Assembly: GCA_023430685.1 (NCBI GenBank)
Contig: JAEYZH010000054.1
Location: 1-40,028, forward strand
Length of the DNA stretch: 40,028 bases
Direction: 5' to 3'
From: Pseudomonadota bacterium
GTDB lineage: Bacteria > Pseudomonadota > Gammaproteobacteria > Xanthomonadales > Rhodanobacteraceae
The notes below the pieces were generated by a model that saw only the letters and a program-made list of their open reading frames with translations, was not told the origin of the DNA and made no database searches. Position 1 is the stretch's first letter; each line of letters starts with the position of its first letter. The position numbers and the translations under genes were made by a program. Shown piece by piece: positions 8,913 through 17,250 of this stretch.

Positions 8913-10307
8913 ATGACCGCCGCCCTCGCCGACCTCGCCCGCCGCCTGCCCGCGCTCGTGCTGAAGACCGATCCTGCCGACCTCGAGCATTACGGGCGCG
9001 ACTGGACGCGCCGCTGGACCCCCGCGCCGCTCGCGATCGCGCTGCCCGATTCGACCGCCGAGGTCCAGGCGATCGTGCGCTGGGCGCGCGATCACGCGAT
9101 CGGCCTGGTGCCCTCGGGCGGTCGCACCGGGCTGTCGGGCGGCGCGGTCGCCGCGCGCGGCGAACTCGTCGTGAGCTTCGAACGCATGAACCGCGTGCTC
9201 GACTTCGATCCGGTCGACCGCACGCTCACGGTACAGGCGGGCGTGGTGCTCGAGAGCCTCCAAAAGGCCGCGGCCGAACGCGGGCTCGCGTACCCGGTCG
9301 ACTTCGCGTCGCGCGGCTCGTGCACGATCGGCGGCAACGTCGCGACCAACGCGGGCGGCGTCCGCGTGATCCGCTACGGCAACACGCGCGAATGGATCGG
9401 CGGCATCAAGCTCGTGGACGGCAACGGCGAACTGCTCGACCTCAACCGCGGCCTCGTCAAGAACTCGAGCGGCTACGACCTGCGCCACCTCGCGATCGGT
9501 TCGGAAGGCACGCTCGGGCTCGTCGTCGAGGTCACGGTTCGCCTCGCCGATCCGCCGCCGCCGTCCAACGTGATGCTGCTCGCGTTGCCGCACATGGATG
9601 CGTTGATGCAGGTGTTCGAGGCCTGCCGCAGCCGCCTGCGCCTGTCCGCGTTCGAGTTCTTCACCGACCGCGCGCTCGAGCATGTGCTGCGCCACGGCGC
9701 GCAGCGACCGTTCGATGGCATTTCTCCGTACTTCGTGCTGGCCGAGTTCGACGCCGCCGACGAAGCGCAGCGCGATGCCGCGCTCGCATTGTTCGAGGAC
9801 TGCGCAGGCGAGGGCTGGGTCGAGGACGGCGTGATCAGCCGCAGCGAGGCGCAGGCCGCCGCGCTCTGGCGCCTGCGCGAAGGCATCACCGAAAGCCTCG
9901 CGCCGCATCGTCCCTACAAGAACGACATCTCGATGCGCATCGGCGCGATCCCGCGCTTCATGCAGTCGATGCAGGCGATCTTCGCCGAGGGCTACGAGGG
10001 TTTCGACGTGGTCTGGTTCGGCCACATCGGCGACGGCAACCTGCACATCAGCGTGCTCAAGCCCGCATCGTTCTCCGAAGAGGCGTTCCTCGCGCGCTGC
10101 GAGGACGTCACCGATGCGCTGTCGGGCGCGTTGACCGAGGTCGGCGGCAGCATTTCGGCCGAACACGGCATCGGGCTCGTCAAGAAGCCGCACCTCGAGG
10201 GCACGCGCAGCGCGGCCGAGATCGCGTTGATGCGCGGCATCAAGCGCGTGCTCGACCCGGACGGCATCCTCAATCCGGGCAAGCTCTTCGACAGCGACCC
10301 TGCATAG
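8913..10307 (+). CDS. FAD-binding 2-hydroxyacid dehydrogenase (GlcD/D2HGDH-like)
   Basis: A 464-residue flavoprotein of the vanillyl-alcohol-oxidase fold that oxidises a 2-hydroxyacid (D-lactate, glycolate or D-2-hydroxyglutarate) and passes electrons to a carrier. The FAD-binding PSGGRTGLSGG lies near residue 78, TIGGNVATNAGG near 140 and SGYDLRHLAIGSEGTLG near 190. The C-terminal FAD-oxidase domain carries HIGDGNLH (metal/substrate His residues) and SAEHGIGLVKK. Start choice: an ATG at 8823 adds 30 residues, but it sits in GCACTATGCCA, which looks like a -10 element, and family members are about 460 residues, so 8913 is preferred. Serine synthesis from phosphoglycerate by SerA-type enzymes can yield D-2-hydroxyglutarate as a side product, and the divergent serA supports that substrate (inference). 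Confidence 0.88.
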   Translation: MTAALADLARRLPALVLKTDPADLEHYGRDWTRRWTPAPLAIALPDSTAEVQAIVRWARDHAIGLVPSGGRTGLSGGAVAARGELVVSFERMNRVLDFDPVDRTLTVQAGVVLESLQKAAAERGLAYPVDFASRGSCTIGGNVATNAGGVRVIRYGNTREWIGGIKLVDGNGELLDLNRGLVKNSSGYDLRHLAIGSEGTLGLVVEVTVRLADPPPPSNVMLLALPHMDALMQVFEACRSRLRLSAFEFFTDRALEHVLRHGAQRPFDGISPYFVLAEFDAADEAQRDAALALFEDCAGEGWVEDGVISRSEAQAAALWRLREGITESLAPHRPYKNDISMRIGAIPRFMQSMQAIFAEGYEGFDVVWFGHIGDGNLHISVLKPASFSEEAFLARCEDVTDALSGALTEVGGSISAEHGIGLVKKPHLEGTRSAAEIALMRGIKRVLDPDGILNPGKLFDSDPA

Positions 10308-10360
10308 GCGGAACGCGTGCAGCGCGGCCGGCTCGCGCACGCCGCCGCGCCGGTCCCTGC

Positions 10361-10366
10361 TACGCT
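10361..10366 (+). promoter_or_regulatory. -10-like element of ackA, near-leaderless
   Basis: TACGCT ends seven bases before the ATG at 10374, so transcription would start about at the start codon. It makes the longer open frame from 10317 unlikely to be translated. Confidence 0.4.
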
Positions 10367-10373
10367 CGGCGCG

Positions 10374-11588
10374 ATGACGTCCCCACACGCCCCGGGTTCC
10401 ACCGTGCGCGAAGGCCTCGTGCTGGTCCTCAACTGCGGCTCGTCGAGCATCAAGTTCGCGCTGTTCGACGCGGCCGCGGCGCCGCTGCCCCGCGAGCCTG
10501 CGTGGAACGGCAAGGTCGACGGGATCACCGGCGCGCAGCCGACCTTCGGCGAAACCGGCGTCGCGCCGGGGCCGCTCGCGCTGGACCCGCAGGCGCCTTA
10601 CCGCGCCGCGCTCGCGCACATCCGCGAGCGCGTGCGCGCGCGACTCGCGGGCCGGCGCATCGTCGCGGTCGCGCACCGCGTCGTGCACGGTGGCAGCCGC
10701 TACTTCGCGCCGGTGCGCATCGACGACGCGGTCCTCGCGGACCTGCGCTCGTACATCCCGCTCGCGCCGCTGCACCAGCCGTTCGCGCTCGAGGCGATCA
10801 CCGAACTGCACGCATCGGTGCCGGAGATCCCGCAGGTCGCGTGCTTCGACACCGCGTTCCACCACACGATGCCCGACGTCGAACGCATGCTCGCGTTGCC
10901 ATACGACGCGTGGGAACAGGGCGTGCGCCGCTACGGCTTCCATGGGCTGTCCTACGAATACATGGCGCACGCGCTCGCGGAGCGCCACGGCGAGCGCGCG
11001 CGCGGGCGCACGATCGTCGCGCACCTCGGCAGCGGCGCGAGCCTGTGCGCGATGCAGTCGCTGCGTTCGGTCGCGACCACGATGGGCTTCTCCTCGCTCG
11101 ACGGCCTCATGATGGGCACGCGCTGCGGTGCGCTCGACCCCGGCGTCGTGATCCACCTGATGCAGGTGCAGGGACTCTCGCTCGAGCAGGTCGGCGAATT
11201 GCTGTACCACCGGTCCGGCCTGCTCGGCGTGTCGGGCGTCTCGTCGGATCCACGCGCCCTTCTGCCGCTCGAGGCCGGGAACGCGCGCGTGCGCGCCGCG
11301 CTCGCGCTCTACGTGCGTCGCATCGTGCGCGAGATCGGCGCGCTCGCCGCGGTGCTCGGCGGACTCGACCTGCTCGCATTCACCGCGGGCATCGGTGAGC
11401 ACAACGCCGAGATCCGGCGCCGCGTCTGCGCCGACCTCGGCTTCCTCGGCGCGCGCCTCGACGAGGACGCGAATGCACGCCACGAGGCAGTGATCTCGCG
11501 CGCGGACTCGGGGCTCGTGATCGCGGTCGAGCGCACCAACGAGGAATGGGTCGCGGCGCGCAACGCAGTCGACCTGCTCGCGCACTGA
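10374..11588 (+). CDS. ackA: Acetate kinase
   Basis: A 404-residue cytoplasmic ASKHA-fold kinase interconverting acetyl phosphate plus ADP with acetate plus ATP. Visible motifs: LNCGSSSIKFAL near residue 18, HRVVHGG (substrate Arg) near 100, CFDTAFHHTMP (catalytic Asp), RYGFHGLSYEY (family signature 2; the usual HGTSH reads HGLSY), HLGSGAS, TRCGALDPG and FTAGIGEHN, ending with the adenine-side ERTNEE. No phosphotransacetylase gene is in the window, so its acetyl phosphate source is outside, perhaps Pta or a phosphoketolase. It follows the FAD dehydrogenase by 66 bases but has its own -10-like element. It converges with the next gene, 13 bases between stops. Confidence 0.94.
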   Translation: MTSPHAPGSTVREGLVLVLNCGSSSIKFALFDAAAAPLPREPAWNGKVDGITGAQPTFGETGVAPGPLALDPQAPYRAALAHIRERVRARLAGRRIVAVAHRVVHGGSRYFAPVRIDDAVLADLRSYIPLAPLHQPFALEAITELHASVPEIPQVACFDTAFHHTMPDVERMLALPYDAWEQGVRRYGFHGLSYEYMAHALAERHGERARGRTIVAHLGSGASLCAMQSLRSVATTMGFSSLDGLMMGTRCGALDPGVVIHLMQVQGLSLEQVGELLYHRSGLLGVSGVSSDPRALLPLEAGNARVRAALALYVRRIVREIGALAAVLGGLDLLAFTAGIGEHNAEIRRRVCADLGFLGARLDEDANARHEAVISRADSGLVIAVERTNEEWVAARNAVDLLAH

Positions 11589-11601
11589 GCCGCCGCGCGC
11601 A

Positions 11602-12810
11602 TCACTTCAGGCGGTCAAACGAGAACAGCCGTGCGCAGGGATGGCGTCGGCCGCGGATCGTGTCGAGCAACAGGCCGGCGCCGATCTGGCTGTAGGTGAT
11701 GCCGTTGCCGCCGTAGGCCATCGCGAACAACACGCGCGGGCCGTGCTGTTCGTGCGCGCCGAAGAACGGCAGCCCGTCGACGGTCTCGGCGAACGTGCCG
11801 GCCCACGCGAACGCGGGCTCGATGTCGAGCGCAGGCAGCAGCGCGCGCGCCTTCGCGCGCAGGCGCGCGGTCTTCCCTGCGAGGCGCGCGTCGCGCCGCG
11901 CGGGGATGTCGATGCGGTCGTCTTCGCCGCCGAACAGCACGCGCCCGTCGGGCGTGCCGCGCGCGTACAGGTAAGGCCGCGCCGATTCCCACACCACGCA
12001 GTCGCGCAGCAGTCCCTGTCCGGCCGGCAGCGGGTCGGTGATGAACGCGTAGCTGCTGCGGTTGCGTGCGACGCGCTGGTCGAGATGGCGCTGGCCTTCG
12101 TAACCGGCCGCGATGACCAGATGGCCGCAGCGCACGCGCGCGCCGTTGTCGAGCGTCGCATCGACGCCCCCGCGCCGCGCGCGGAACTCCGCGACGCCGG
12201 TACGATCGTGCACGCGGCCGCCGTGGCGACGCACGCGCGCGAGCAGCCGATGCGCGAAGCGGTACGGGTCGACCACCGCAGCGGGTTCGGTCAGCAACGC
12301 GAGCGGGGCATCGAGGCCGAATCGCGCGCGCAGCGCCTCGGGTTCGAGCACCTCGACCTTGAACCCGTGCGCCTGCCGCAGCGCGGCCTCGTGCCGAAGG
12401 CGCGTGCGGTGGAAGCCGCGGCTCGCAAGGTAGAGGCTGCGCACCGGCATCACGCCGGTGCGCCCGAGCGTGCGCGCAAGGCGGGTCAGCGCGCGCACCG
12501 CATCGGCGCACGAGCGGTACGCGAGCAATGCATCGCGCAGACCGCGCTCGCGCGCGAGCGCGCCGAGTTCCACGTCGATCTCGTACTGCAGCAGCGCGGT
12601 GCTCGCCGCGGTGCTGCCCCAGCCCGCGTCGCGCCGGTCGACCACGCAGGTGCGCAGGCCGGCGCGCGCAAGCTCGTCGGCGATCAGGGCGCCGGTGATG
12701 CCGGCCCCGACCACGAGCACGTCGCACTCGAGGTCTTCGGCAAGCACGCCGTAGTCCCCGAGCAGTCCATTCCTGACCACCCACCACGGATATCCGCTCT
12801 TGAGGTCCAT
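11602..12810 (-). CDS. FAD-dependent oxidoreductase (DadA/GlpO family)
   Basis: A 402-residue flavoprotein of the D-amino-acid-oxidase-like (DAO) family. The dinucleotide-binding motif VVGAGITGALIADELARAG begins near residue 31 and ends in the acidic VVDRRD; GSTAASTALLQYEID follows, as in GlpD/DadA/YgaF relatives. The C-terminal FAD-contacting part carries WAGTFAETVDGLPFFG and FAMAYGGNGITYSQ. A characteristic N-terminus with GYPWW and a following NGL is seen in this family before the FAD domain. Substrate is not deducible; family members oxidise amino acids or sarcosine-like amines. Single gene, divergent from the GIY-YIG-like gene with 114 bases between. Confidence 0.88.
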   Translation of the reverse strand: MDLKSGYPWWVVRNGLLGDYGVLAEDLECDVLVVGAGITGALIADELARAGLRTCVVDRRDAGWGSTAASTALLQYEIDVELGALARERGLRDALLAYRSCADAVRALTRLARTLGRTGVMPVRSLYLASRGFHRTRLRHEAALRQAHGFKVEVLEPEALRARFGLDAPLALLTEPAAVVDPYRFAHRLLARVRRHGGRVHDRTGVAEFRARRGGVDATLDNGARVRCGHLVIAAGYEGQRHLDQRVARNRSSYAFITDPLPAGQGLLRDCVVWESARPYLYARGTPDGRVLFGGEDDRIDIPARRDARLAGKTARLRAKARALLPALDIEPAFAWAGTFAETVDGLPFFGAHEQHGPRVLFAMAYGGNGITYSQIGAGLLLDTIRGRRHPCARLFSFDRLK

Positions 12811-12924
12811 TCGCCGCCGCCTTCCCGGAGTGCGCGCATCCTCGCTGCAGCCGGCTTGCGCGAACATGAATGCGCTCGCGCGCGCGTGCGCGCACAATCG
12901 CAGGATCACGGACTCCCCCGACCG

Positions 12925-13557
12925 ATGTCTTCGCCCAGCCCCGTCCCCGAACCGCGCACCAGCAGCCGCGGCAGCGGCCGCAGCTTCGTCTACCTGCTGC
13001 CGTGCCGCGAGTCCGACCTCGTGAAGATCGGCTACTCGCGCACGCCGCTGCAGCGGTTCCATACCCTGCATGCGCGCTGGTTCGACTACTTCGACCTCGA
13101 CGCGGGCGCGCTGGTCGAACTCGAACGCGTGGCCGAGGCGCGCCGGCTCGAACGCGCGTTGCTCGTGCGCTACGCGGCCCGGCGCGCGATCGCGCCATTC
13201 GCGGTGCCGCAGTCCGCGGCGGGGCATACCGAATGGCATGCGGGCGTGCATGACGACGCGCTCGCGCACGCGCGCTCGCTGTGTGCAGAAGGTGGACTCG
13301 CGCTGCACGCGCCGTTGCGCGGCTGGTTGCGCGCGGAGCTTGGGACACGGCTCGACCGCCTGCACGACTGGTCGCTCGCGATGCTCGAACAGGCCGAATA
13401 CGAGCGCTTCAACGCGATCGACGCGCCTGGCGGCGCCGGCGCGCCCGCGCGCGCGCTGCGCGACGCGCTCGACGCCTGCGCCGCGCTCGGACTGCCGCTC
13501 GAGTCGGTGTTACCCGATCCGGTGTTGCGCTGGCATCGGGAAGGGACGTGCGATTGA
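12925..13557 (+). CDS. GIY-YIG-like (T5orf172/MUG113) nuclease-fold protein
   Basis: A 210-residue protein. Residues 20-110 resemble the T5orf172/MUG113 branch of the GIY-YIG nuclease fold: F-V-Y-L-L-P for the first strand, DLVKIGYSRTPLQRFHTLH for the second (K-I-G-x-S in place of Y-I-G, with the following Arg), then a region with E-x-x-R-x-x-E-R-A where the catalytic Glu would be. The remainder is alpha-helical, rich in Ala, Arg and Leu, and not recognised. CACAAT at 12893-12898 could be the -10 element. It is a solitary gene, not next to a restriction enzyme or toxin partner. Nuclease activity is inferred only from the fold. Confidence 0.78.
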   Translation: MSSPSPVPEPRTSSRGSGRSFVYLLPCRESDLVKIGYSRTPLQRFHTLHARWFDYFDLDAGALVELERVAEARRLERALLVRYAARRAIAPFAVPQSAAGHTEWHAGVHDDALAHARSLCAEGGLALHAPLRGWLRAELGTRLDRLHDWSLAMLEQAEYERFNAIDAPGGAGAPARALRDALDACAALGLPLESVLPDPVLRWHREGTCD

Positions 13558-13573
13558 GGGCATCGCGCGAACA

Positions 13574-13626
13574 GCGCCGGCCGCGCGGCGCGCGTCCAGC
13601 CTGCGGGGCCGCAGGCCGGCCGGCGT
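13574..13626. repeat. Rearranged copy of the GGCCGCAGGCCGGCCGGCG repeat
   Basis: Bases 13577-13602 match the right arm of the pyk-downstream repeat (CCGGCCGCG-G/T-GCGCGCGTCCAGCCT) and 13608-13625 match its left arm (GCCGCAGGCCGGCCGGCG). The arms occur in the opposite order to the complete copies at 24.8-25.0 kb, so this is the junction between two units or a truncated copy. It lies within the 149-base gap between the GIY-YIG-like and beta-helix genes. Confidence 0.6.
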
Positions 13627-13706
13627 TCGCGGTGATCGCGAACGCGTCACGGTCACTGCGCTCGCGCAGTGCTGCAATCGGGGCCTCCGACGAAGACGGG
13701 ATCACC

Positions 13707-15104
13707 ATGCGATCCGCCTTGCTGTTGCTCCTCATCGTGGCCATCCCCGTCGGCGCGGCCACGTTCCATGTCGACCCCGTCAACGGCAGTGCGAAAGGCG
13801 ACGGCAGCGCGGCGCAGCCGTGGCCCTCGTTGCAGGCCGTGTTCGAGGCGGGCCTCGTCGAGACCCGCGACTGGCCCGAGTATCCGTACGAGGACGGCAT
13901 GGTGCTGGTGCCGGTCCATACCGGCGCGCCCGTGCGCGCGGGCGACACGCTGCTGCTGCACGCCGGCTACCACGGCGACGTCGCGGTCGAGCACATGTAC
14001 AACGCGGCGCCGATCACGATCGCGGCCGCGCCCGGCGAAACGGCGCGCCTGCGCAGCCTGCGCGTGCGTTCCGCGCAGAACTGGCGCATCAGCGGGCTCG
14101 AGATCAGCCCGTCGTTCGGCGCACAGAACCAACAGGGAACGATCGTCGAGGTGAGCGACCACGACTGGTCGGGACCGGCTTTCGACATCGAGCTCGCGCA
14201 ACTCGAGATCCACTCGATCGACGACGCCTCGGGTTGGGGTCCGGCCGAATGGGTCGACCTCGCATCGAGCGGCGTCGACATCGACGCGGCGCGCGTCACG
14301 CTGCGCGACAGCCGCATACGCAACGTGCGCTTCGGCGTCTCGGTTTCCGGCGTGGATGCACGCATCGAGCGCAATCTCGTCGACGGCTTCTCCGCCGACG
14401 GCCTGCGTGGCCTCGGCGACCGCGGCGTGTTCGAGTACAACCGCGTGCAGAACAACCTCGTCGGCGACGACTTCGACGACAACCACGACGACGGCTTCCA
14501 GAGCTGGTCCTACGGGCCCGGCGGCGTCGGCACCGGCGCGGTCACCGGCGTCGTGCTGCGCGGCAACGTGTTCGTCAACGCGACCGATCCGGTCAATCCG
14601 TTGCGCAGCTCGATGCAGGGCATCGGCTGTTTCGACGGCTTCTTCGACGAGTGGATCGTCGAGAACAACGTCGTCGTGACCGACCACTGGCACGGCATCA
14701 GCTTCTACGGCATGCGCGATTCGCGCATCCTCAACAACACCGTGATCGACCTTGCCGGCGGCCAGCCGGGTCCGCCCTGGATCATGGTGCACGACCACAA
14801 GGACGGGCGGCCGAGCGAGCGCGTGCTCGTGCGCAACAACCTCGCGACCGACTACGCGCTCGACGGCATCGAGGTGACGGCCGACCACAACCTCGACGCC
14901 AGCGATGCGGCGAGCCTGTTCGTCGATGCGCCGTTCGACCTGCACCTGCACGAAGGCGCGGCCGCGGTCGACGCGGGCAGCGCCGGATCGGCGCCGGCGC
15001 TCGATGCGGAGCGCGTGCCGCGGCCGCAGGGCGCGGGATTCGACGTCGGCGCCTACGAGCTTCGCGGCGACGCGGTCTTCGCCGACGGCTTCGACCCGGC
15101 CTGA
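13707..15104 (+). CDS. Secreted parallel beta-helix protein with C-terminal FADGFD tail
   Basis: A 465-residue exported protein. Residues 1-17 form a signal peptide ending V-G-A-A. The mature N-terminus T-F-H-V-D-P-V-N-G-S followed by G-D-G-S-A-A-Q-P-W-P-S-L-Q is typical of right-handed beta-helix proteins (pectate-lyase-like, DUF1565-type). The middle (about 100-420) has repeated turns with N/D at regular positions, for example RNVRFGVSVSG, RIERNLVDGFSADGL, FEYNRVQNNL, WIVENNVVVTDHW and RILNNTVIDLAGG. It closes with GFDVGAYELRGDAVFADGFDPA, the tail shared with two other exported proteins here. It could be a polysaccharide lyase or hydrolase, but no catalytic set can be assigned. Confidence 0.82.
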   Translation: MRSALLLLLIVAIPVGAATFHVDPVNGSAKGDGSAAQPWPSLQAVFEAGLVETRDWPEYPYEDGMVLVPVHTGAPVRAGDTLLLHAGYHGDVAVEHMYNAAPITIAAAPGETARLRSLRVRSAQNWRISGLEISPSFGAQNQQGTIVEVSDHDWSGPAFDIELAQLEIHSIDDASGWGPAEWVDLASSGVDIDAARVTLRDSRIRNVRFGVSVSGVDARIERNLVDGFSADGLRGLGDRGVFEYNRVQNNLVGDDFDDNHDDGFQSWSYGPGGVGTGAVTGVVLRGNVFVNATDPVNPLRSSMQGIGCFDGFFDEWIVENNVVVTDHWHGISFYGMRDSRILNNTVIDLAGGQPGPPWIMVHDHKDGRPSERVLVRNNLATDYALDGIEVTADHNLDASDAASLFVDAPFDLHLHEGAAAVDAGSAGSAPALDAERVPRPQGAGFDVGAYELRGDAVFADGFDPA

Positions 15105-15203
15105 GCGCGCGGCGATGCCACGCTGGTGCGTGCCGCGCGCGCGTTTCAACCCTGCGCTACGCTTGCGCATCCGATCGATCATGTTCCCGTGCGGAGTGAC
15201 CCC

Positions 15204-16022
15204 ATGCGCCGACTGACCTGGCTGTTCGCCGTGATGCCCGCGATCGCGCTGGCCGAGCCGTGCGCGTTCAGCGCACCTCGCGATTTCGACGTCGACGCGA
15301 CCGGCATCAAGACCCTGGTGCTCGCGCTCGAGTCCGACGACGTCGATGTCGAGGGCGTGGCCGGGCTCGAGCGCATCGAGGTGCGCGCGAAGGCTTGCGC
15401 CTCGAGCGAGGACCGCCTGCCGGGCCTCGTCGTCGACCAGCAGCGGAGCGGGCAGGACTTCGCGATCACCTCGCGCGCGCGGCCGTCGGAGTTCCGCCTG
15501 TTCGGATCGAGCTATGCCTACATCGACTTCACGCTGCGCGTTCCCGAACGCATGGTGGTCGGAATCCGCGGCAGTTCGGGCGATGCGAAGGTGCGCAAGG
15601 TCGCGGCGCTCGATTTCGAAACGGCTTCGGGGGACCTCGTCGCCGATGCGATCGCGGGCTCGATCGGCGTGCGCACGAGCTCCGGCGACGTGCACGGTCG
15701 CGGATCGGGCAGCGTCGAGATCCGCAGCACCGCTTCAGGCGACATCGAACTCGGCGACGTGCGCGGGGACGTCAAGGTCGCGCGCTCGGGCTCGGGCGAC
15801 CTCACGTTTTCCGACGTGGGCGGCCAGGTCGACATCGGCGGCGTCGGCTCCGGCGACGTGTCGCTGCACCGCGTGACCGGCAACGTGCGGGTCGGCGCGA
15901 TCGGCTCGGGCGACGTCGAGGCCGTCGACATCGGCGGCGACCTCGTCGTGCGCTCGAGCGGTTCCGGCGACGTGACCCATCGCGACGTGCGCGGCAGCGT
16001 GTCGGTGCCCGACGACGATTGA
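15204..16022 (+). CDS. Exported SGD-repeat beta-solenoid (DUF4097/DUF2807-like)
   Basis: A 272-residue exported protein with a signal peptide at 1-18 (cleavage after ALA). From residue 120 it has eight S-G-D motifs whose Asp residues lie at about 127, 144, 162, 180, 199, 218, 237 and 256, settling into a strict 19-residue period (G-S-G-D-V). This is the pattern of DUF4097/DUF2807 putative adhesin domains, which form beta-solenoids. The N-terminal 100 residues contain two cysteines, Cys20 and Cys65. TACGCT (15155-15160) upstream may be the -10 element. It has no membrane anchor, so it is probably periplasmic or released. Biological role unknown. Confidence 0.82.
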   Translation: MRRLTWLFAVMPAIALAEPCAFSAPRDFDVDATGIKTLVLALESDDVDVEGVAGLERIEVRAKACASSEDRLPGLVVDQQRSGQDFAITSRARPSEFRLFGSSYAYIDFTLRVPERMVVGIRGSSGDAKVRKVAALDFETASGDLVADAIAGSIGVRTSSGDVHGRGSGSVEIRSTASGDIELGDVRGDVKVARSGSGDLTFSDVGGQVDIGGVGSGDVSLHRVTGNVRVGAIGSGDVEAVDIGGDLVVRSSGSGDVTHRDVRGSVSVPDDD

Positions 16023-16043
16023 AGCGACCCCGCGTGCGGCGCG

Positions 16044-16049
16044 TACAAT
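16044..16049 (+). promoter_or_regulatory. -10-like element of the UDG-family gene, near-leaderless
   Basis: TACAAT ends six bases before the ATG at 16056, so the transcript would start at about the start codon. Confidence 0.4.
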
Positions 16050-16055
16050 CGCCGC

Positions 16056-16658
16056 ATGAAGCCGGTTCCGACGCTCGAGCCGTTCGATGCACTGCTCGCC
16101 TCGATCCGCGCGTGCCGCGCATGCGAAGCGGCGTTGCCGCTGGGTCCACGCCCGGTGGTGCAGGCCGCGGGCAGCGCTCGCCTGCTGATCGTCGGTCAGG
16201 CGCCGGGCGCGAAAGTGCATGCGAGCGGGATCCCGTGGAGTGACGCGAGCGGCGAGCGCCTGCGCGGCTGGCTCGGCATCGATGAAGCCGTGCTCCACGA
16301 TGCCTCGCGCGTCGCGATCATGCCGATGGGCTTCTGTTATCCCGGGCGGGGTGGCGGTGGCGACCTGCCGCCGCGACGCGAGTGCGCGCCGCTCTGGCAT
16401 CGGCGCCTGCTCGCGGGCCTGCCGGAGATCCGGCTGACGTTGCTGGTCGGCTGGCACGCGCAGAAGGCGATGCTCGGCGCGCGCGCGCGTGCGAACCTCG
16501 CCGACACCGTGGCCGCATGGCGCGACTACGCGCCCGCGCATCTTCCGCTGCCGCATCCTTCGCCGCGCAACACCGCATGGTTCCAGCGCCATCCATGGTT
16601 CGCGCAGGACGTCCTGCCGGTCCTGCAAGCGCGCGTGCACGAGGCGTTGGCGACGTGA
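16056..16658 (+). CDS. Uracil-DNA glycosylase family protein
   Basis: A 200-residue protein of the uracil-DNA glycosylase superfamily. The N-terminal C-R-A-C-E motif near residue 20 and the LLIVGQAPGAKVHASGIPW segment near 43 correspond to the catalytic-water loop; HPSPRN near residue 167 is the DNA-binding/intercalation loop containing the conserved His. Only two of the four iron-sulfur cysteines of family 4 enzymes are obvious, so it more likely belongs to the short UDG-like group common in proteobacteria than to classical family 4/5. Whether it removes uracil is not shown by the sequence. It would act in base-excision repair in the cytoplasm. Confidence 0.82.
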   Translation: MKPVPTLEPFDALLASIRACRACEAALPLGPRPVVQAAGSARLLIVGQAPGAKVHASGIPWSDASGERLRGWLGIDEAVLHDASRVAIMPMGFCYPGRGGGGDLPPRRECAPLWHRRLLAGLPEIRLTLLVGWHAQKAMLGARARANLADTVAAWRDYAPAHLPLPHPSPRNTAWFQRHPWFAQDVLPVLQARVHEALAT

Positions 16659-16753
16659 ACCGCCGCTGGCCGGATCGCGTCGCGCGGCTCGACGCCGTGC
16701 GCGGGGCGCCGCATGATGGACGCGCGCGGCCCGCGCACGCACGGAGCGCCACG

Positions 16754-17182
16754 ATGAAGGGACCTCCAGGTCGAACCACGCGAATCCGCATGGGTCTCGT
16801 CGTGCTGCTGGTCGCGGCCTGTGCCGCGTGTTCCGCGCCACCGGCCAGCGAGCAGCGCGCTGCACGCGACCCTCGACCGGCAGAGGTCGGCGACGCGCGT
16901 GCGCGCTTCGTCGACGTCGACTGGCGCGTGGTGTCCTCGAGCGCAGTCGCGATCGGGACGCGCTACCGGTTCGCGGCCGACGGCGGCTTGCGCATCGAAG
17001 CCGCGGGATCGCCGCCCGGCATCGGCCGCTGGTCCTACGAGGACGGCGCGCTCGTGATGATCGAGGAGGGCATCGCGTATCCGACCGAAATTTTGCGCCT
17101 CGATGCGGATCACTTCTCGATCCGCAGCCACAACCCGGGCACCCCGGTCGACATCGAGATGGTGCGCGACGCCGCCCGCTGA
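16754..17182 (+). CDS. Small lipoprotein of unknown function
   Basis: A 142-residue protein with an N-terminal signal ending LLVAACAACSAPP. Two overlapping lipobox-like cysteines are present (LVAAC and ACAAC), so it is probably a lipoprotein anchored in the outer membrane. The mature part is about 115 residues with a beta-rich pattern (TRYRFAADGGLRIEAAG, GRWSYEDGALVMIEEG, FSIRSHNPGTPVDIEMV) that resembles small META- or lipocalin-like domains in which a measured quantity is compared with a threshold, but no family is certain. An alternative start is the ATG at 16790. Confidence 0.65.
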   Translation: MKGPPGRTTRIRMGLVVLLVAACAACSAPPASEQRAARDPRPAEVGDARARFVDVDWRVVSSSAVAIGTRYRFAADGGLRIEAAGSPPGIGRWSYEDGALVMIEEGIAYPTEILRLDADHFSIRSHNPGTPVDIEMVRDAAR

Positions 17183-17250
17183 CGCCGCGTTTTGCCGCGC
17201 GGTGCAAGCGGTGTAGGCTGGCCCGCTGCACCCGAATGGAGTCTGCGCCG

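Noticed and set aside
8781..11585. A 934-codon open frame on the minus strand opposite the FAD dehydrogenase and ackA
   Set aside because: It mirrors two clear plus-strand enzymes, is very rich in Arg, Ala, His and Glu, has no recognisable motif and is an effect of high GC content.
13653..15695. A 680-codon open frame on the minus strand opposite the beta-helix protein
   Set aside because: Composition is Arg/Ala/Asp-rich antisense of a coding frame with a signal peptide and recognisable beta-helix turns on the plus strand.
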